From: Weissella muntiaci
GTDB lineage: Bacteria; Bacillota; Bacilli; Lactobacillales; Lactobacillaceae
DNA: 64,000 nt
Assembly (NCBI RefSeq): GCF_008107635.1
Contig: NZ_SDGZ01000020.1
Span: forward strand, 50,018-114,017
Reading direction: 5' to 3'
Under the pieces are notes generated by a model. The model was given only the letters and a program-made list of their open reading frames with translations. It made no database searches and was not told where the DNA came from. This document shows, one piece after another, positions 55,679 through 64,000 of this stretch; position 1 is the stretch's first letter; each line of letters begins with the position of its first letter. A program made the position numbers and the translations under genes.

Positions 55679-57277
55679 CTATTTCAACAATCCAGCAGCC
55701 TGCTTTTCAAGTGGCAAAGCCGCTTGATAATTTTCCATAAAGGTTGCAAAACCAGCCTGATCAATTGGATCAGGCGCAATCGTTGTGGAGTTAACATTTT
55801 GGAAGACTAATTTATCGAGATAGTCCGCCAAATTCAAACCACCAGCACTATCAACCACATATTGAGCCAAAATTGCCATCGCCCATGGACCACCCTCACC
55901 AGCCGTATCCATGACCGTTACTGGTGCATCCATAACCGCCGCCAAAATCTTTTGGCCAACGACTGGGGTCTTGAAGATACCACCCTGAGCCACGACGGAA
56001 TCCGTTGCAACTTTTTCAGATGCTAGGATATCCAAGCCCAGCTTCATTGCACCAAAGGCAGAATATAGGTTCATCCGCATTAGATTACCAATGCTAAACT
56101 TCGAATTAGGACTACGCACAAACAATGGCCGGCCTTGTTCAACATCAGTGATGTTTTCGCCGGAGTAATAACCATAACTAACCATACCACCTGCATCTGG
56201 ATCAGACGCTAGGACTGCATTGAACAGTAATGGATATAATTGGGCCGTTGGCAGATCAACACCAATTAGTTTTGTAAACTCACCAAATAAGCGCACCCAA
56301 TAATTAATGTCAGTTGTACTATTGTTAGCATGAACCATCGCTACTGCTGAGCCGTCTGGCGTAGTAACCATATCGATATCCGTATGCAACTTAGTCAAAG
56401 CGTGCTCTAAGACGACCATTGCAAAAGCTGAGGTACCAGCCGAGATATTAGCTGTCCGCTGTTTAACTGAATTTGTCGCCACCATGCCGGTACCAGCATC
56501 GCCTTCAGGACCAGCAAACAACGCTCCTGCTTGTAATCCACCGGTTGGATCAAGCAACTTCGCCCCCGCCGTTGACAATGTACCTGCTTGAACACCTGCC
56601 GACACAATGCTTGGCAAAATGTCTTCTAGATTCCAAGGTTGCTTGGCAATACTTGGCAAATGGTTGAATTTTGCGAGCATCGTTGGGTCATAAGTCTGCT
56701 TGGCAGAATCAATTGGAAAGACACCCGAAGCATCCCCAATTCCAAGCACTTTTTCACCCGTGAGTTGCCAATGCACATAACCTGCCAAGGTTGTAATCAT
56801 CGCAATCTGATCGACATGCTGCTCTTGATTCAAAACTGCCTGATAAAGATGGGCAATCGACCAACGTTGTGGAATATTAAAGTCGAAGAGGGTCGTCAAT
56901 TCCTGTGCCGCTTGGCCGGTCATTGCATTTCGCCAAGTCCTAAAAGGCGTCAATAAATTCCCAGCCTGATCAAAAGGCAGATATCCATGCATCATCGCTG
57001 AGATTCCCATTGCCTTGATCTTTTTCAAGTCAACTGCATACTCGGCTTGTACATGGTTTGCAAGAGCCCGATAGGCCGCTTGAATCCCCTGCCACACTAA
57101 ATCTAAGCTATAAGTCCAGACACCATCAACCAGCTGATTCTCCCATTCAAAAGAACCTGAAGCAATGGTGGCATGATCTGATGCAATTAAAACAGCTTTG
57201 ATATTCGTTGAACCCAGTTCAATTCCCAAAGCAGTTTGCCCAGTGATAATTTCATCTCTGATTTGTACAGTATTCAT
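55679..57277 (-). CDS. araB: L-ribulokinase (FGGY family)
   Basis: A 532-residue FGGY kinase. The phosphate-binding start is [14 protein letters not shown], followed by [24 protein letters not shown] and a C-terminal [16 protein letters not shown]. It is the long Lactobacillus-type ribulokinase, distinct in sequence from the xylulokinase in this window. It phosphorylates L-ribulose for AraD. A cre and an AraR-like operator lie 34-78 bases upstream. Confidence 0.93.
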   Translation of the reverse strand: MNTVQIRDEIITGQTALGIELGSTNIKAVLIASDHATIASGSFEWENQLVDGVWTYSLDLVWQGIQAAYRALANHVQAEYAVDLKKIKAMGISAMMHGYLPFDQAGNLLTPFRTWRNAMTGQAAQELTTLFDFNIPQRWSIAHLYQAVLNQEQHVDQIAMITTLAGYVHWQLTGEKVLGIGDASGVFPIDSAKQTYDPTMLAKFNHLPSIAKQPWNLEDILPSIVSAGVQAGTLSTAGAKLLDPTGGLQAGALFAGPEGDAGTGMVATNSVKQRTANISAGTSAFAMVVLEHALTKLHTDIDMVTTPDGSAVAMVHANNSTTDINYWVRLFGEFTKLIGVDLPTAQLYPLLFNAVLASDPDAGGMVSYGYYSGENITDVEQGRPLFVRSPNSKFSIGNLMRMNLYSAFGAMKLGLDILASEKVATDSVVAQGGIFKTPVVGQKILAAVMDAPVTVMDTAGEGGPWAMAILAQYVVDSAGGLNLADYLDKLVFQNVNSTTIAPDPIDQAGFATFMENYQAALPLEKQAAGLLK

Positions 57278-57310
57278 ATTATTTTTCCTTGATTACAAAT
57301 TTGCGCTGTC

Positions 57311-57325
57311 TGTAATCGGTTACAA
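57311..57325 (-). promoter_or_regulatory. cre (CcpA) site upstream of araB
   Basis: On the minus strand TTGTAACCGATTACA fits every position of WTGNAANCGNWNNCW, 34-48 bases before araB. Confidence 0.8.
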
Positions 57326-57339
57326 TTTGATTATAGAAT

Positions 57340-57355
57340 ATTTGTCCGTATAAGT
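57340..57355. promoter_or_regulatory. AraR-like operator upstream of araB
   Basis: ATTTGTCCGTATAAGT matches 13 of 16 bases of the AraR consensus ATTTGTACGTACAAAT and resembles the araA operator in reverse orientation (ACTTGTCCGTATAAAT). Confidence 0.8.
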
Positions 57356-57401
57356 AAACTTAATCAATGATATTTATTAGTATGAATACTCTGGGAGAGT
57401 C

Positions 57402-57437
57402 AAAAAAACGACTGGCATCGAAAACCAGTCGTTTTTT
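57402..57437. terminator. Terminator of the UvrA-like gene (bidirectional)
   Basis: Stem AAAAACGACTGG/CCAGTCGTTTTT around nine bases, with T- and A-runs on both sides. Confidence 0.9.
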
Positions 57438-57442
57438 CTCAT

Positions 57443-59662
57443 TTAAATATATTGTGCCGTAATCGATACTGGATTATCAGCGAGTTCAGCTACAGGTCCT
57501 TCAAAAATAATTCGACCACCTTGATCACCTGCATCTGGTCCAACATCAATTATCCAATCTGCTTGCCGAATGATATCCAGTTGATGTTCAATCACCACAA
57601 CTGTGTTACCAGCATCCACAAAGTGCTCAATGATCTTCAAGAGATTCGCAATATCAGAGAGATGTAGCCCAGTTGAAGGTTCATCCAGGATATAAATTGA
57701 CCCCTTCTGATAGAATTCAGCCGCCAACTTTAAGCGTTGCTTTTCACCACCTGACAAGGTCGCCGTTGACTGCCCAAGTGTCAGATAGCCTAATCCAACT
57801 TCATTCATTGCAACGATCTTCTTCTTAATTGCCGCCTGCTTTTTAAAGAACTGAACGGCATCTTCAACTGTTAAATCAAGAATATCAACGATATTTTTAT
57901 CTTGGAAGTGATACTGTAAGACTGCTTGCTTATAGCGCTTACCCTCACAAGTCTCACAGGTTGTTCGAACAGTTTCCATAAATGCCAGATTTGATTCAAC
58001 AAAACCACGACCGCCACAGGTTTCACAGGCTCCCTCAGAATTATAGGAGAACAAGCCCACTGGCTGACCGGTTTCCTTGGCAAATAGTTTACGGATGGCG
58101 TCCATGATCCCAATAAAGGTGGCTGGGTTACTACGCGTGTTACTAGCCAAACTATTCTGATCCACAAAAACAGCATCTGGATAGGCAAGCCGCAATGAGT
58201 TCTCAACTAAACTTGATTTTCCTGAACCAGCGACACCTGTCAGCACTGTGAGCGTTTGTTCTGGAATTCGCAACTGTTGCGCTTTCAGATTATGTGCGGA
58301 AGTTTTCTGCCCAATTAAGAACTCCCCCACCGTTCGCGGTGTCTGATTAACCGAACTAGTTTGTTTTAGGAACTTGCCCGTTAATGTGTCGGAGTCGAGT
58401 AATTCTGCATAAGTTCCCTCAAACATGACTTCACCACCGTGAACACCAGCCTTGGGACCAATTTCAATCACCCAATCCGCAATTTTAATCACGTCAGGAT
58501 CATGCTCAATAATAATTACCGTATTCCCCTTATCGCGTAACTTGATGAAAATTTGATTCATTCGTTCAACATCGCGAGGATGTAAGCCCACTGAGGGTTC
58601 ATCAAAAATATAAAGCATATCGGTTAATGAATTATTCAAATGCTTAACTAACTTAACCCGTTGTGACTCACCACCAGACAAAGTTGCAGTCTCACGATCT
58701 AAGGTTAAATAGCCCAAACCTAGCTCAATCAAATGATTAATTTGCCCCCGCAAGGTCTGAACGCCACTATCATCTGCAAAATCAAACTTCGCCAGGACAT
58801 CTGCCAAATCGGTTAGCTGCAAGGACATTAGATCAGCAATATTATAATTACCAACCATCACCTTTAGGGTGGCTTGTGAGAAACGTTGACCATGGCAAAG
58901 GTCACAAACATCCTCATGGGTGTATTCTGTAATTAATTTCTGTGTCCGCTCTGGAATATCACCATCACGTTGCAGATAGTTTCGATTGAACTTTTCAAGC
59001 AACCCTTCATAGGTCAAGTTAAACGTACCCATCTTGATCTTGCCGACCGCTGGATCACCATCTAAGAGCTGTTGGCGCTCCTTTGCAGTGTAGTCTTTGA
59101 TCGGCTTGTCATTGTCAAATAAGCCCGATGCTGTATACACATCAACGCGCTTATATGGTGGGAAGAGCACTGCCCCTTCGTTCAAAGACTTCTCCTCGTC
59201 CAAGAATTTAGCCATATTTACAACTGTCTTACGTCCAATTCCCTGACAAGTTGGACACATTCCCGCTGGAAAATTAAATGAGAAATAATCTGCCCCACCA
59301 ATATGTGGCTCACCAACCTTGGCGTAGATATTTCTAACAATCGGCGCGATATCAGTAATCGTGGCTAGGGTCGATCGAACATTACCACCTAAACTCTTTT
59401 GGTCAATCACAATTGACGCTGGTAAATGCTCAATATGTTCGACACGTGGTCGTTCATATTTGGGCAAAAACTGTCGGACAAAGTTTGGTAACGTCTCACC
59501 CAATAATCGTTGTGATTCATTCGCTAATGTATCAAAAACTACACTTGATTTACCCGAGCCAGATACGCCTGTGAAGATCGTAATCTGCTTCTTCGGAATC
59601 TTTAAACTAATGTTTTTCAAATTATTCTCTTGGTCATTGATAATATTGATATATTCTGTCAT
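57443..59662 (-). CDS. UvrA-like ABC protein, short class (drug-resistance type)
   Basis: A 739-residue relative of UvrA, about 200 residues shorter than the canonical protein. Two ATPase modules have GVSGSGKSS and GVAGSGKSS as Walker A motifs and ATLSGGESQR / ATLSGGEKQR signatures. Zinc pairs CPTCQGIG, CDLCHGQR and CETCGGRG...CETCEG remain. The N-terminal insertion that binds UvrB appears reduced. Such proteins (DrrC or UvrA2 type) are linked to tolerance of DNA-binding drugs. The ATG at 59662 is preferred over one at 59683. Confidence 0.85.
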   Translation of the reverse strand: MTEYINIINDQENNLKNISLKIPKKQITIFTGVSGSGKSSVVFDTLANESQRLLGETLPNFVRQFLPKYERPRVEHIEHLPASIVIDQKSLGGNVRSTLATITDIAPIVRNIYAKVGEPHIGGADYFSFNFPAGMCPTCQGIGRKTVVNMAKFLDEEKSLNEGAVLFPPYKRVDVYTASGLFDNDKPIKDYTAKERQQLLDGDPAVGKIKMGTFNLTYEGLLEKFNRNYLQRDGDIPERTQKLITEYTHEDVCDLCHGQRFSQATLKVMVGNYNIADLMSLQLTDLADVLAKFDFADDSGVQTLRGQINHLIELGLGYLTLDRETATLSGGESQRVKLVKHLNNSLTDMLYIFDEPSVGLHPRDVERMNQIFIKLRDKGNTVIIIEHDPDVIKIADWVIEIGPKAGVHGGEVMFEGTYAELLDSDTLTGKFLKQTSSVNQTPRTVGEFLIGQKTSAHNLKAQQLRIPEQTLTVLTGVAGSGKSSLVENSLRLAYPDAVFVDQNSLASNTRSNPATFIGIMDAIRKLFAKETGQPVGLFSYNSEGACETCGGRGFVESNLAFMETVRTTCETCEGKRYKQAVLQYHFQDKNIVDILDLTVEDAVQFFKKQAAIKKKIVAMNEVGLGYLTLGQSTATLSGGEKQRLKLAAEFYQKGSIYILDEPSTGLHLSDIANLLKIIEHFVDAGNTVVVIEHQLDIIRQADWIIDVGPDAGDQGGRIIFEGPVAELADNPVSITAQYI

Positions 59663-59770
59663 TTTGCATTCCCGCCTTCTCAAAGGTCAACTATGTTCCT
59701 AGACAAAAAAATAGATCACAAACCTAGGCTTAACCTATTTTTGTGGTCCACTTTCTTTATTCCATCAGGA

Positions 59771-60877
59771 TTATTCAGCCGTTTCAACTGGATTTGTTTC
59801 TTCGGCCGTCATTCCGGCATTATCAGCAGCTTCAGCTTCTGTCTTGCCAGGGAAATCAGTATTAAAGCTTGGTACTCCTGAACGAACTGACGTAAACTCA
59901 CGACCATCCATTGAACGAATCTGCTTAACCAACAAGTTGTTCTGCTCTTGTAAGCTTTGTACATTCGCCTCCAAGCCAACTGCTCTTTGCACAGCGACTG
60001 AGTACTTGTTCTCGATAACTTGCATTTGTTGATGAGCATGTGCAACTTGATCCGTCAAACCAGAAATAATCGAATCAGTCTTCTTTTGTGTTTGTTGGAA
60101 TTCAGTAATTGAGTCTTCCTTCATCGTGTTGATCTCTTGCGACCACTTTTGATTTTCAGCCGTTAATGCCTCAATTTTATCGTTTGCCAATTGCAAACGT
60201 TCTGTTGCATCACTCAATTGTGCCCAAACTTGATTAAACTGCTCAGATGCTTGTTGCTTCTCAGCTGCACTCTGTTGCGCAACTACATCAGACTGCCCTA
60301 GCTTATTTTGCAAATCGTTAACCTGCAAATCGTAATTTTTAACTTGATTCTCTAAATCAGCTCGGTTATCACGTAATTCGGCAATAATATTCTCAAGCTC
60401 TGTTTTCTCTTGTAATTGCGCTTGTGCGGCATCACTAATTCGAACTTCTACAGCTGCATAACGCTCTTCAACTTCTTGCGCCTTTACATCAAACTTTTGA
60501 CTCCAGTCGTTGTTAACAACATCCAAAGCTTCCTGATGTGCTTGCTTGAGCTCAGTTGTCTCAGCTTGATGCTTGTCATTGATCTCATTGATGTAGCTAG
60601 CCGCCTCAGTTCGGTAGTTTTGCCATTCATTAATTTGATTAAATAGATCACCATTCAAAGCTTGTAGTTGGTCAATCTGTGTAATCAACAAACTGTTCTG
60701 TGACAAAACACGGTTCAATTGCTCAGCGATTGTTTCATTAATTGAATCATTGCTACTATCAATCATTGGAATTGACCCAAGATCAAAAGAACCATCCTGG
60801 GCGACTTGATTCATCATGTTCGCCATATCTGGTGCCTGATCTTCAATATCATTAAATTTCTTTTTAAACATTGCCAT
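59771..60877 (-). CDS. Long coiled-coil protein of unknown function
   Basis: A 368-residue acidic protein. Residues 45-305 are almost all heptad-like, rich in Gln, Glu, Asn and Leu, so a long coiled coil is expected. The first 35 residues (MAMFKKKFNDIED...) and the last 50 (EFTSVRSGVPSFNTDFPGKTEAEAADN) are probably disordered. There is no membrane helix or signal peptide, so it should be cytosolic. GAGGA lies upstream of the ATG. It may be a cytoskeletal or division-related scaffold; nothing in the sequence proves this. Confidence 0.7.
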   Translation of the reverse strand: MAMFKKKFNDIEDQAPDMANMMNQVAQDGSFDLGSIPMIDSSNDSINETIAEQLNRVLSQNSLLITQIDQLQALNGDLFNQINEWQNYRTEAASYINEINDKHQAETTELKQAHQEALDVVNNDWSQKFDVKAQEVEERYAAVEVRISDAAQAQLQEKTELENIIAELRDNRADLENQVKNYDLQVNDLQNKLGQSDVVAQQSAAEKQQASEQFNQVWAQLSDATERLQLANDKIEALTAENQKWSQEINTMKEDSITEFQQTQKKTDSIISGLTDQVAHAHQQMQVIENKYSVAVQRAVGLEANVQSLQEQNNLLVKQIRSMDGREFTSVRSGVPSFNTDFPGKTEAEAADNAGMTAEETNPVETAE

Positions 60878-60981
60878 GGGGAAATCCTCGTTTTTTCATT
60901 CTTTTCATATTAAGTTGCAAAGTAGCCTAATCCTTATTCTATCATAGATACACTACCGCGGTTCGACTACTTTTTACTAGA

Positions 60982-61632
60982 CTATAGGTACTTACTGGCT
61001 TCACGATAGGATAGTGCATGTAAGGAGTTCTGCTGCTCCTTTAAAAATTCGCGAACCCAGGTTGGATTACTCTTTGAATAATCTCTCAGAGCCCACCCAA
61101 TCGCTTTATTAATAAAGAATTCTGTTGAATCAAAGTTTTTTTGAATCACTTTTGCTAATAACTCGGTATCAGTCGCCGCTTTAAAGGTTAGTTGATGGTC
61201 AATTGCCACCCGTCGAACCCAAAAATTTTCATCCTCAGCCCAGTCCAGAATAATTGACTTACTAGTCGGTTCAAGCTGTGTAATAGTCCCAACCAGCTCA
61301 TCCAAACTGTCAACGCTATCCCACCATGATTTAGTAGTAATTAGCATTTTAATCTTCGTTAGATCCGCACTTGTCAGTGACTTTCGCATCGCTCTCAGGT
61401 AATCACTGGCAAGGTACTGGAACTCACGTTCATCTGCCTCCCACGCTTGCATAACGAAATCCCAATCAATTTGCGGTTGGGCCTTTTTGGCTTTTAAAAA
61501 CTCCCTACTTAATGCTCGCCGCTCCGGCGTTTTAATACCGATGAATTGAAATTGATCACGCAAATAATGTGCCATCTGTGTGGCCTTTGCCTGATCACTC
61601 TGTTTACGGAATAATTCAAAAATTTGCTCCAT
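60982..61632 (-). CDS. DNA alkylation repair protein (AlkD-like)
   Basis: A 216-residue all-helical protein with HEAT-like repeats. GIKTPERRALSREFLK, WEADEREFQYLASDYL, TKSWWDSVDSLDELVG, WVRRVAIDHQL and NKAIGWALRDYSKSNPTWVREFL are characteristic of the AlkD family, with the active-site tryptophans and Asp. It removes 3- and 7-alkylpurines from DNA. The ATG at 61632 has GGGG six bases upstream; a GTG at 61644 is less likely. Confidence 0.9.
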   Translation of the reverse strand: MEQIFELFRKQSDQAKATQMAHYLRDQFQFIGIKTPERRALSREFLKAKKAQPQIDWDFVMQAWEADEREFQYLASDYLRAMRKSLTSADLTKIKMLITTKSWWDSVDSLDELVGTITQLEPTSKSIILDWAEDENFWVRRVAIDHQLTFKAATDTELLAKVIQKNFDSTEFFINKAIGWALRDYSKSNPTWVREFLKEQQNSLHALSYREASKYL

Positions 61633-61715
61633 CTGATGCCCCACTTTTTCAATCTAAAAAGAGTTAAGAACTAAAGCTTACATTCTTAACCCTTTGCCTA
61701 ACATAAATTTAACAC

Positions 61716-63704
61716 CTATTCTCGCTCATTAATTGGTAAGGTATGCACCTCAGACGGAATCAGCGGCGCTGTTTCCACAATCACATCAAAGAACTGTAAA
61801 CCAAACCAGCGAATTGGAGTTGCTGTGATTCGCTTAATCGCAGTCTTTGTTTGAAGGACAAAGCGATCAAACGTCGATATCCGAGAATTATTGGTTAAAC
61901 GCTCTTCAATCACCACATATCTGAACCCGCCAATCTGTCGGTTCTCTGAGATACTGTAATGTCGATTTTGTTCCGGTAATCGACCACTTTCAATCAAATT
62001 CTTCACAATTGTTCGCAAATAACGCGACACATTCTGTTCCATACGGAAGCCTAGGTATAGATTAACCCGCACAATGTAGTCAGTATCCAGCAAATCAACT
62101 TCATACTCATTCGTATAAGGCTCATCTGTCACGTTGACATGAACGAACCAATAAACGTATGCTCGTTTGGGCAGCCGGTCCAAGATCGAATACATAATCG
62201 AGCGATCAATGTACTCGTCGTCCATTCTACTGGTCAGATACACCAGGTTATGATCATAAAGATCATAGCTTTGATCTGCCCGAAGATCGGCTAATTGTTG
62301 CTTATATTCATTCAGGTTTAATTTCTTGACGTACTTAAACATCAAAGTGTTCGAACGCACCCAGATAAACATGACAAAAACAATAATCATGGCAATAATG
62401 ACAACAACATAACCGCCATGGACAAACTTGACAGCTGACGCAACAAAGAAACTACCTTCAAGCAGACCAAAGAAGATTAATGCTAAGTCTACCAAGTAGC
62501 GATTGACGCCACTTTGACGGAGATAGTAAGTCAGGAGCAAGGTCGTCATCAACATCGTTAGTGTGATTGCCAAACCATACGCTGCTTCCATATGTGCCGA
62601 GGTTCTAAAGTACAACACAATCAGACTTGTCGTTCCCAATAAAATATAATTAACCATTGGAATATAGAGTTGTCCAATGCTTTTACCGGGATACATAATA
62701 CGCATCATTGGTAACATCTTCAACCGAATCGCTTCAGACACCAGCGTGAAAGAACCAGAGATTAATGATTGCGAGGCAATAATCGCGGCTAAGGTTGCCA
62801 AGATTACAGCGGGAATGATAATCATATGTGGTACAACCGCAAAGAAAGGATTTACACCTTCGAATTGAGTTGCTCCTTGATTCTTTAACAACCAGGCTCC
62901 TTGTCCCATATAGCTCAACAAGATTGCTACTTTCACAAAGGGCCAACTGATGTAGATATTGCCACGACCGACGTGCCCCAAATCACTGTATAGTGCTTCT
63001 GCACCAGTTGTAGCAAGAAAGACTGATCCTAGGATAAAGAACCCAGCCTTATTCTCGGGGCTAAACAATAATCGAAGGGCATAGTAAGGATTAAAAGCGG
63101 CTAAGATTGACCAATCACTAGTCAGATGGACTAAGCCGATCAGACCAATGAAACTGAACCAGATAAACATAACTGGGCCGAAGAGTCGACCGACAATCGC
63201 CGTTCCAAACCGTTGGATCAAGAATAGAATCATGATAATTACTAAAGTAATGATTACGATTGGTGTTTGATTAATCCCAAATTCATTATAGAATGCTGGA
63301 ATACCACGCAGACCCTCAACCGCCGATGTCACCGTAACTGCTGGTGTCAACGCTCCGTCTGCCAGTAGCGTCGCACCACCAATCATAGCGGGCACAATTA
63401 ACCACTTGGCGTTTTTTCGTACTAATGTATAAAGCGAGAAGATCCCACCTTCATTATTGTTATCGGCTCGTAATGCCACTAGAACATACTTAACGGTTGT
63501 AATTAAAGTCAATGTCCAGATAATTAAAGAAATCGCTCCTAAAACAAATACCCGTGAAATATGTTCCAGACCACCTTGCCCCTCCAACAAAGACTGCATT
63601 GTATATAATGGACTCGTTCCAATATCACCATAAACGATCCCCATTGCTATGATGAAACCCGCAGTGGTTGCTTTGTTAACCGATTCTGCCTTTACCTTAC
63701 TCAC
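61716..63704 (-). CDS. kup: Potassium:proton symporter Kup
   Basis: A 662-residue KUP transporter. The N-terminal helices contain [19 protein letters not shown], and then [15 protein letters not shown] and [17 protein letters not shown]. Twelve helices are followed by a cytosolic C-terminal domain of about 220 residues. It imports K+ with protons, important at low pH. I chose the GTG at 63704 because GGAGG lies eight bases upstream; the frame is open to 63746. With the channel genes at 3-5 kb the window has four K+ transport proteins. Confidence 0.95.
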   Translation of the reverse strand: MSKVKAESVNKATTAGFIIAMGIVYGDIGTSPLYTMQSLLEGQGGLEHISRVFVLGAISLIIWTLTLITTVKYVLVALRADNNNEGGIFSLYTLVRKNAKWLIVPAMIGGATLLADGALTPAVTVTSAVEGLRGIPAFYNEFGINQTPIVIITLVIIMILFLIQRFGTAIVGRLFGPVMFIWFSFIGLIGLVHLTSDWSILAAFNPYYALRLLFSPENKAGFFILGSVFLATTGAEALYSDLGHVGRGNIYISWPFVKVAILLSYMGQGAWLLKNQGATQFEGVNPFFAVVPHMIIIPAVILATLAAIIASQSLISGSFTLVSEAIRLKMLPMMRIMYPGKSIGQLYIPMVNYILLGTTSLIVLYFRTSAHMEAAYGLAITLTMLMTTLLLTYYLRQSGVNRYLVDLALIFFGLLEGSFFVASAVKFVHGGYVVVIIAMIIVFVMFIWVRSNTLMFKYVKKLNLNEYKQQLADLRADQSYDLYDHNLVYLTSRMDDEYIDRSIMYSILDRLPKRAYVYWFVHVNVTDEPYTNEYEVDLLDTDYIVRVNLYLGFRMEQNVSRYLRTIVKNLIESGRLPEQNRHYSISENRQIGGFRYVVIEERLTNNSRISTFDRFVLQTKTAIKRITATPIRWFGLQFFDVIVETAPLIPSEVHTLPINERE

Positions 63705-63944
63705 CCCAATGTCCTCCATTCCGCTTCGATAAAAACTCCTAAACACATACTAGCATAAAAACGCTTTCAGTCCATTAGTGCTGATCCAAATCGGCATACT
63801 TAGATTAGTTATTTTTTATCATCGATAAATATATGATTTAATTCTCACGCAATCTCGCGCTTTCCAGGGCGAAAACCAAGTTCAATTATAACACCTTTAA
63901 TACAATATATATATTTATTATCTGAATAGATTTAAAAACACGCA

Positions 63945-63971
63945 CAAAAAAAGCACCCATCACTGGGTGCC
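63945..63971 (-). terminator. Terminator of a minus-strand gene beyond the right edge
   Basis: Perfect stem GCACCCA/TGGGTGC with a four-base loop, followed on the minus strand by TTTTTTTG. The gene it ends lies outside the window. The spacer 63705-63944 holds no other feature I can assign. Confidence 0.85.
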
Positions 63972-64000
63972 TTCTACTTTGCATCGCGACGTCCTATCCT

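Noticed and set aside
63705..63944. A c-di-AMP (ydaO-type) riboswitch upstream of kup
   Set aside because: Such switches often precede K+ transporter genes, but I see neither the conserved core nor a strong expression-platform hairpin here.

Overview
The window is chromosomal DNA of a heterofermentative lactic acid bacterium of the family Lactobacillaceae (former Leuconostocaceae), most likely Weissella. This rests on gene content and protein style: a D-lactate dehydrogenase, a rapZ-yvcK-whiA operon with clpP next to it, MntH, Kup, bL32 without zinc cysteines, and complete D-xylose and L-arabinose pathways. Genus is inferred from recalled family resemblance; no database was searched. Most genes lie on the minus strand.

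Layout. 1-6.3 kb: membrane and accessory genes, including a truncated membrane glycosyltransferase, a FusB-type EF-G-binding protein, two TMEM175-like channels flanking a voltage-gated K+ channel, and a CPBP protease. 6.5-15.8 kb: an AT-richer minus-strand polymorphic-toxin island. It starts with two small helical partner proteins, a DUF4176 protein and an LXG toxin, as in type VIIb secretion effector operons. A long array of paralogous immunity-like genes follows, mixed with displaced toxin C-termini and degraded copies. The array proteins are built from one helical module that recalls class IIa bacteriocin immunity proteins, used singly, in tandem, or joined to a membrane hairpin. No secretion apparatus gene is present. 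15.8-18 kb: two unrecognised exported or membrane-anchored proteins.

18-34 kb: core genes, namely tRNA-Gln(CTG), a MarR regulator, mntH-usp with a MntR-like palindrome, rpmF, a PfoR/EIIC-like membrane protein, D-ldh with a cre-like site, clpP with a CtsR box, whiA-yvcK-rapZ, a SpeG-like acetyltransferase, uvrA and a YihY protein. 34-36 kb: a DHA2 drug exporter and a VOC protein.

36-57 kb: a pentose island. xylA and xylB, the ROK repressor xylR, and a xylP/xynC-type transporter with a GH43 beta-xylosidase and a frameshifted sugar porter form the xylose/xylo-oligosaccharide part. Matching XylR-like operators and cre sites lie upstream of xylA and of the transporter gene. A ribokinase/LacI-regulator pair follows, then a DUF2922-DUF1659-sigma factor group. 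The arabinose part is araA-araE, divergent araR, and araBD, with AraR-like operators and cre sites before araA and araB. Both pathways yield D-xylulose 5-phosphate for the phosphoketolase route.

57-64 kb: a short UvrA-like ABC protein, a coiled-coil protein, an AlkD-like repair protein and the Kup K+ transporter, ending in a terminator for a minus-strand gene beyond the right edge.
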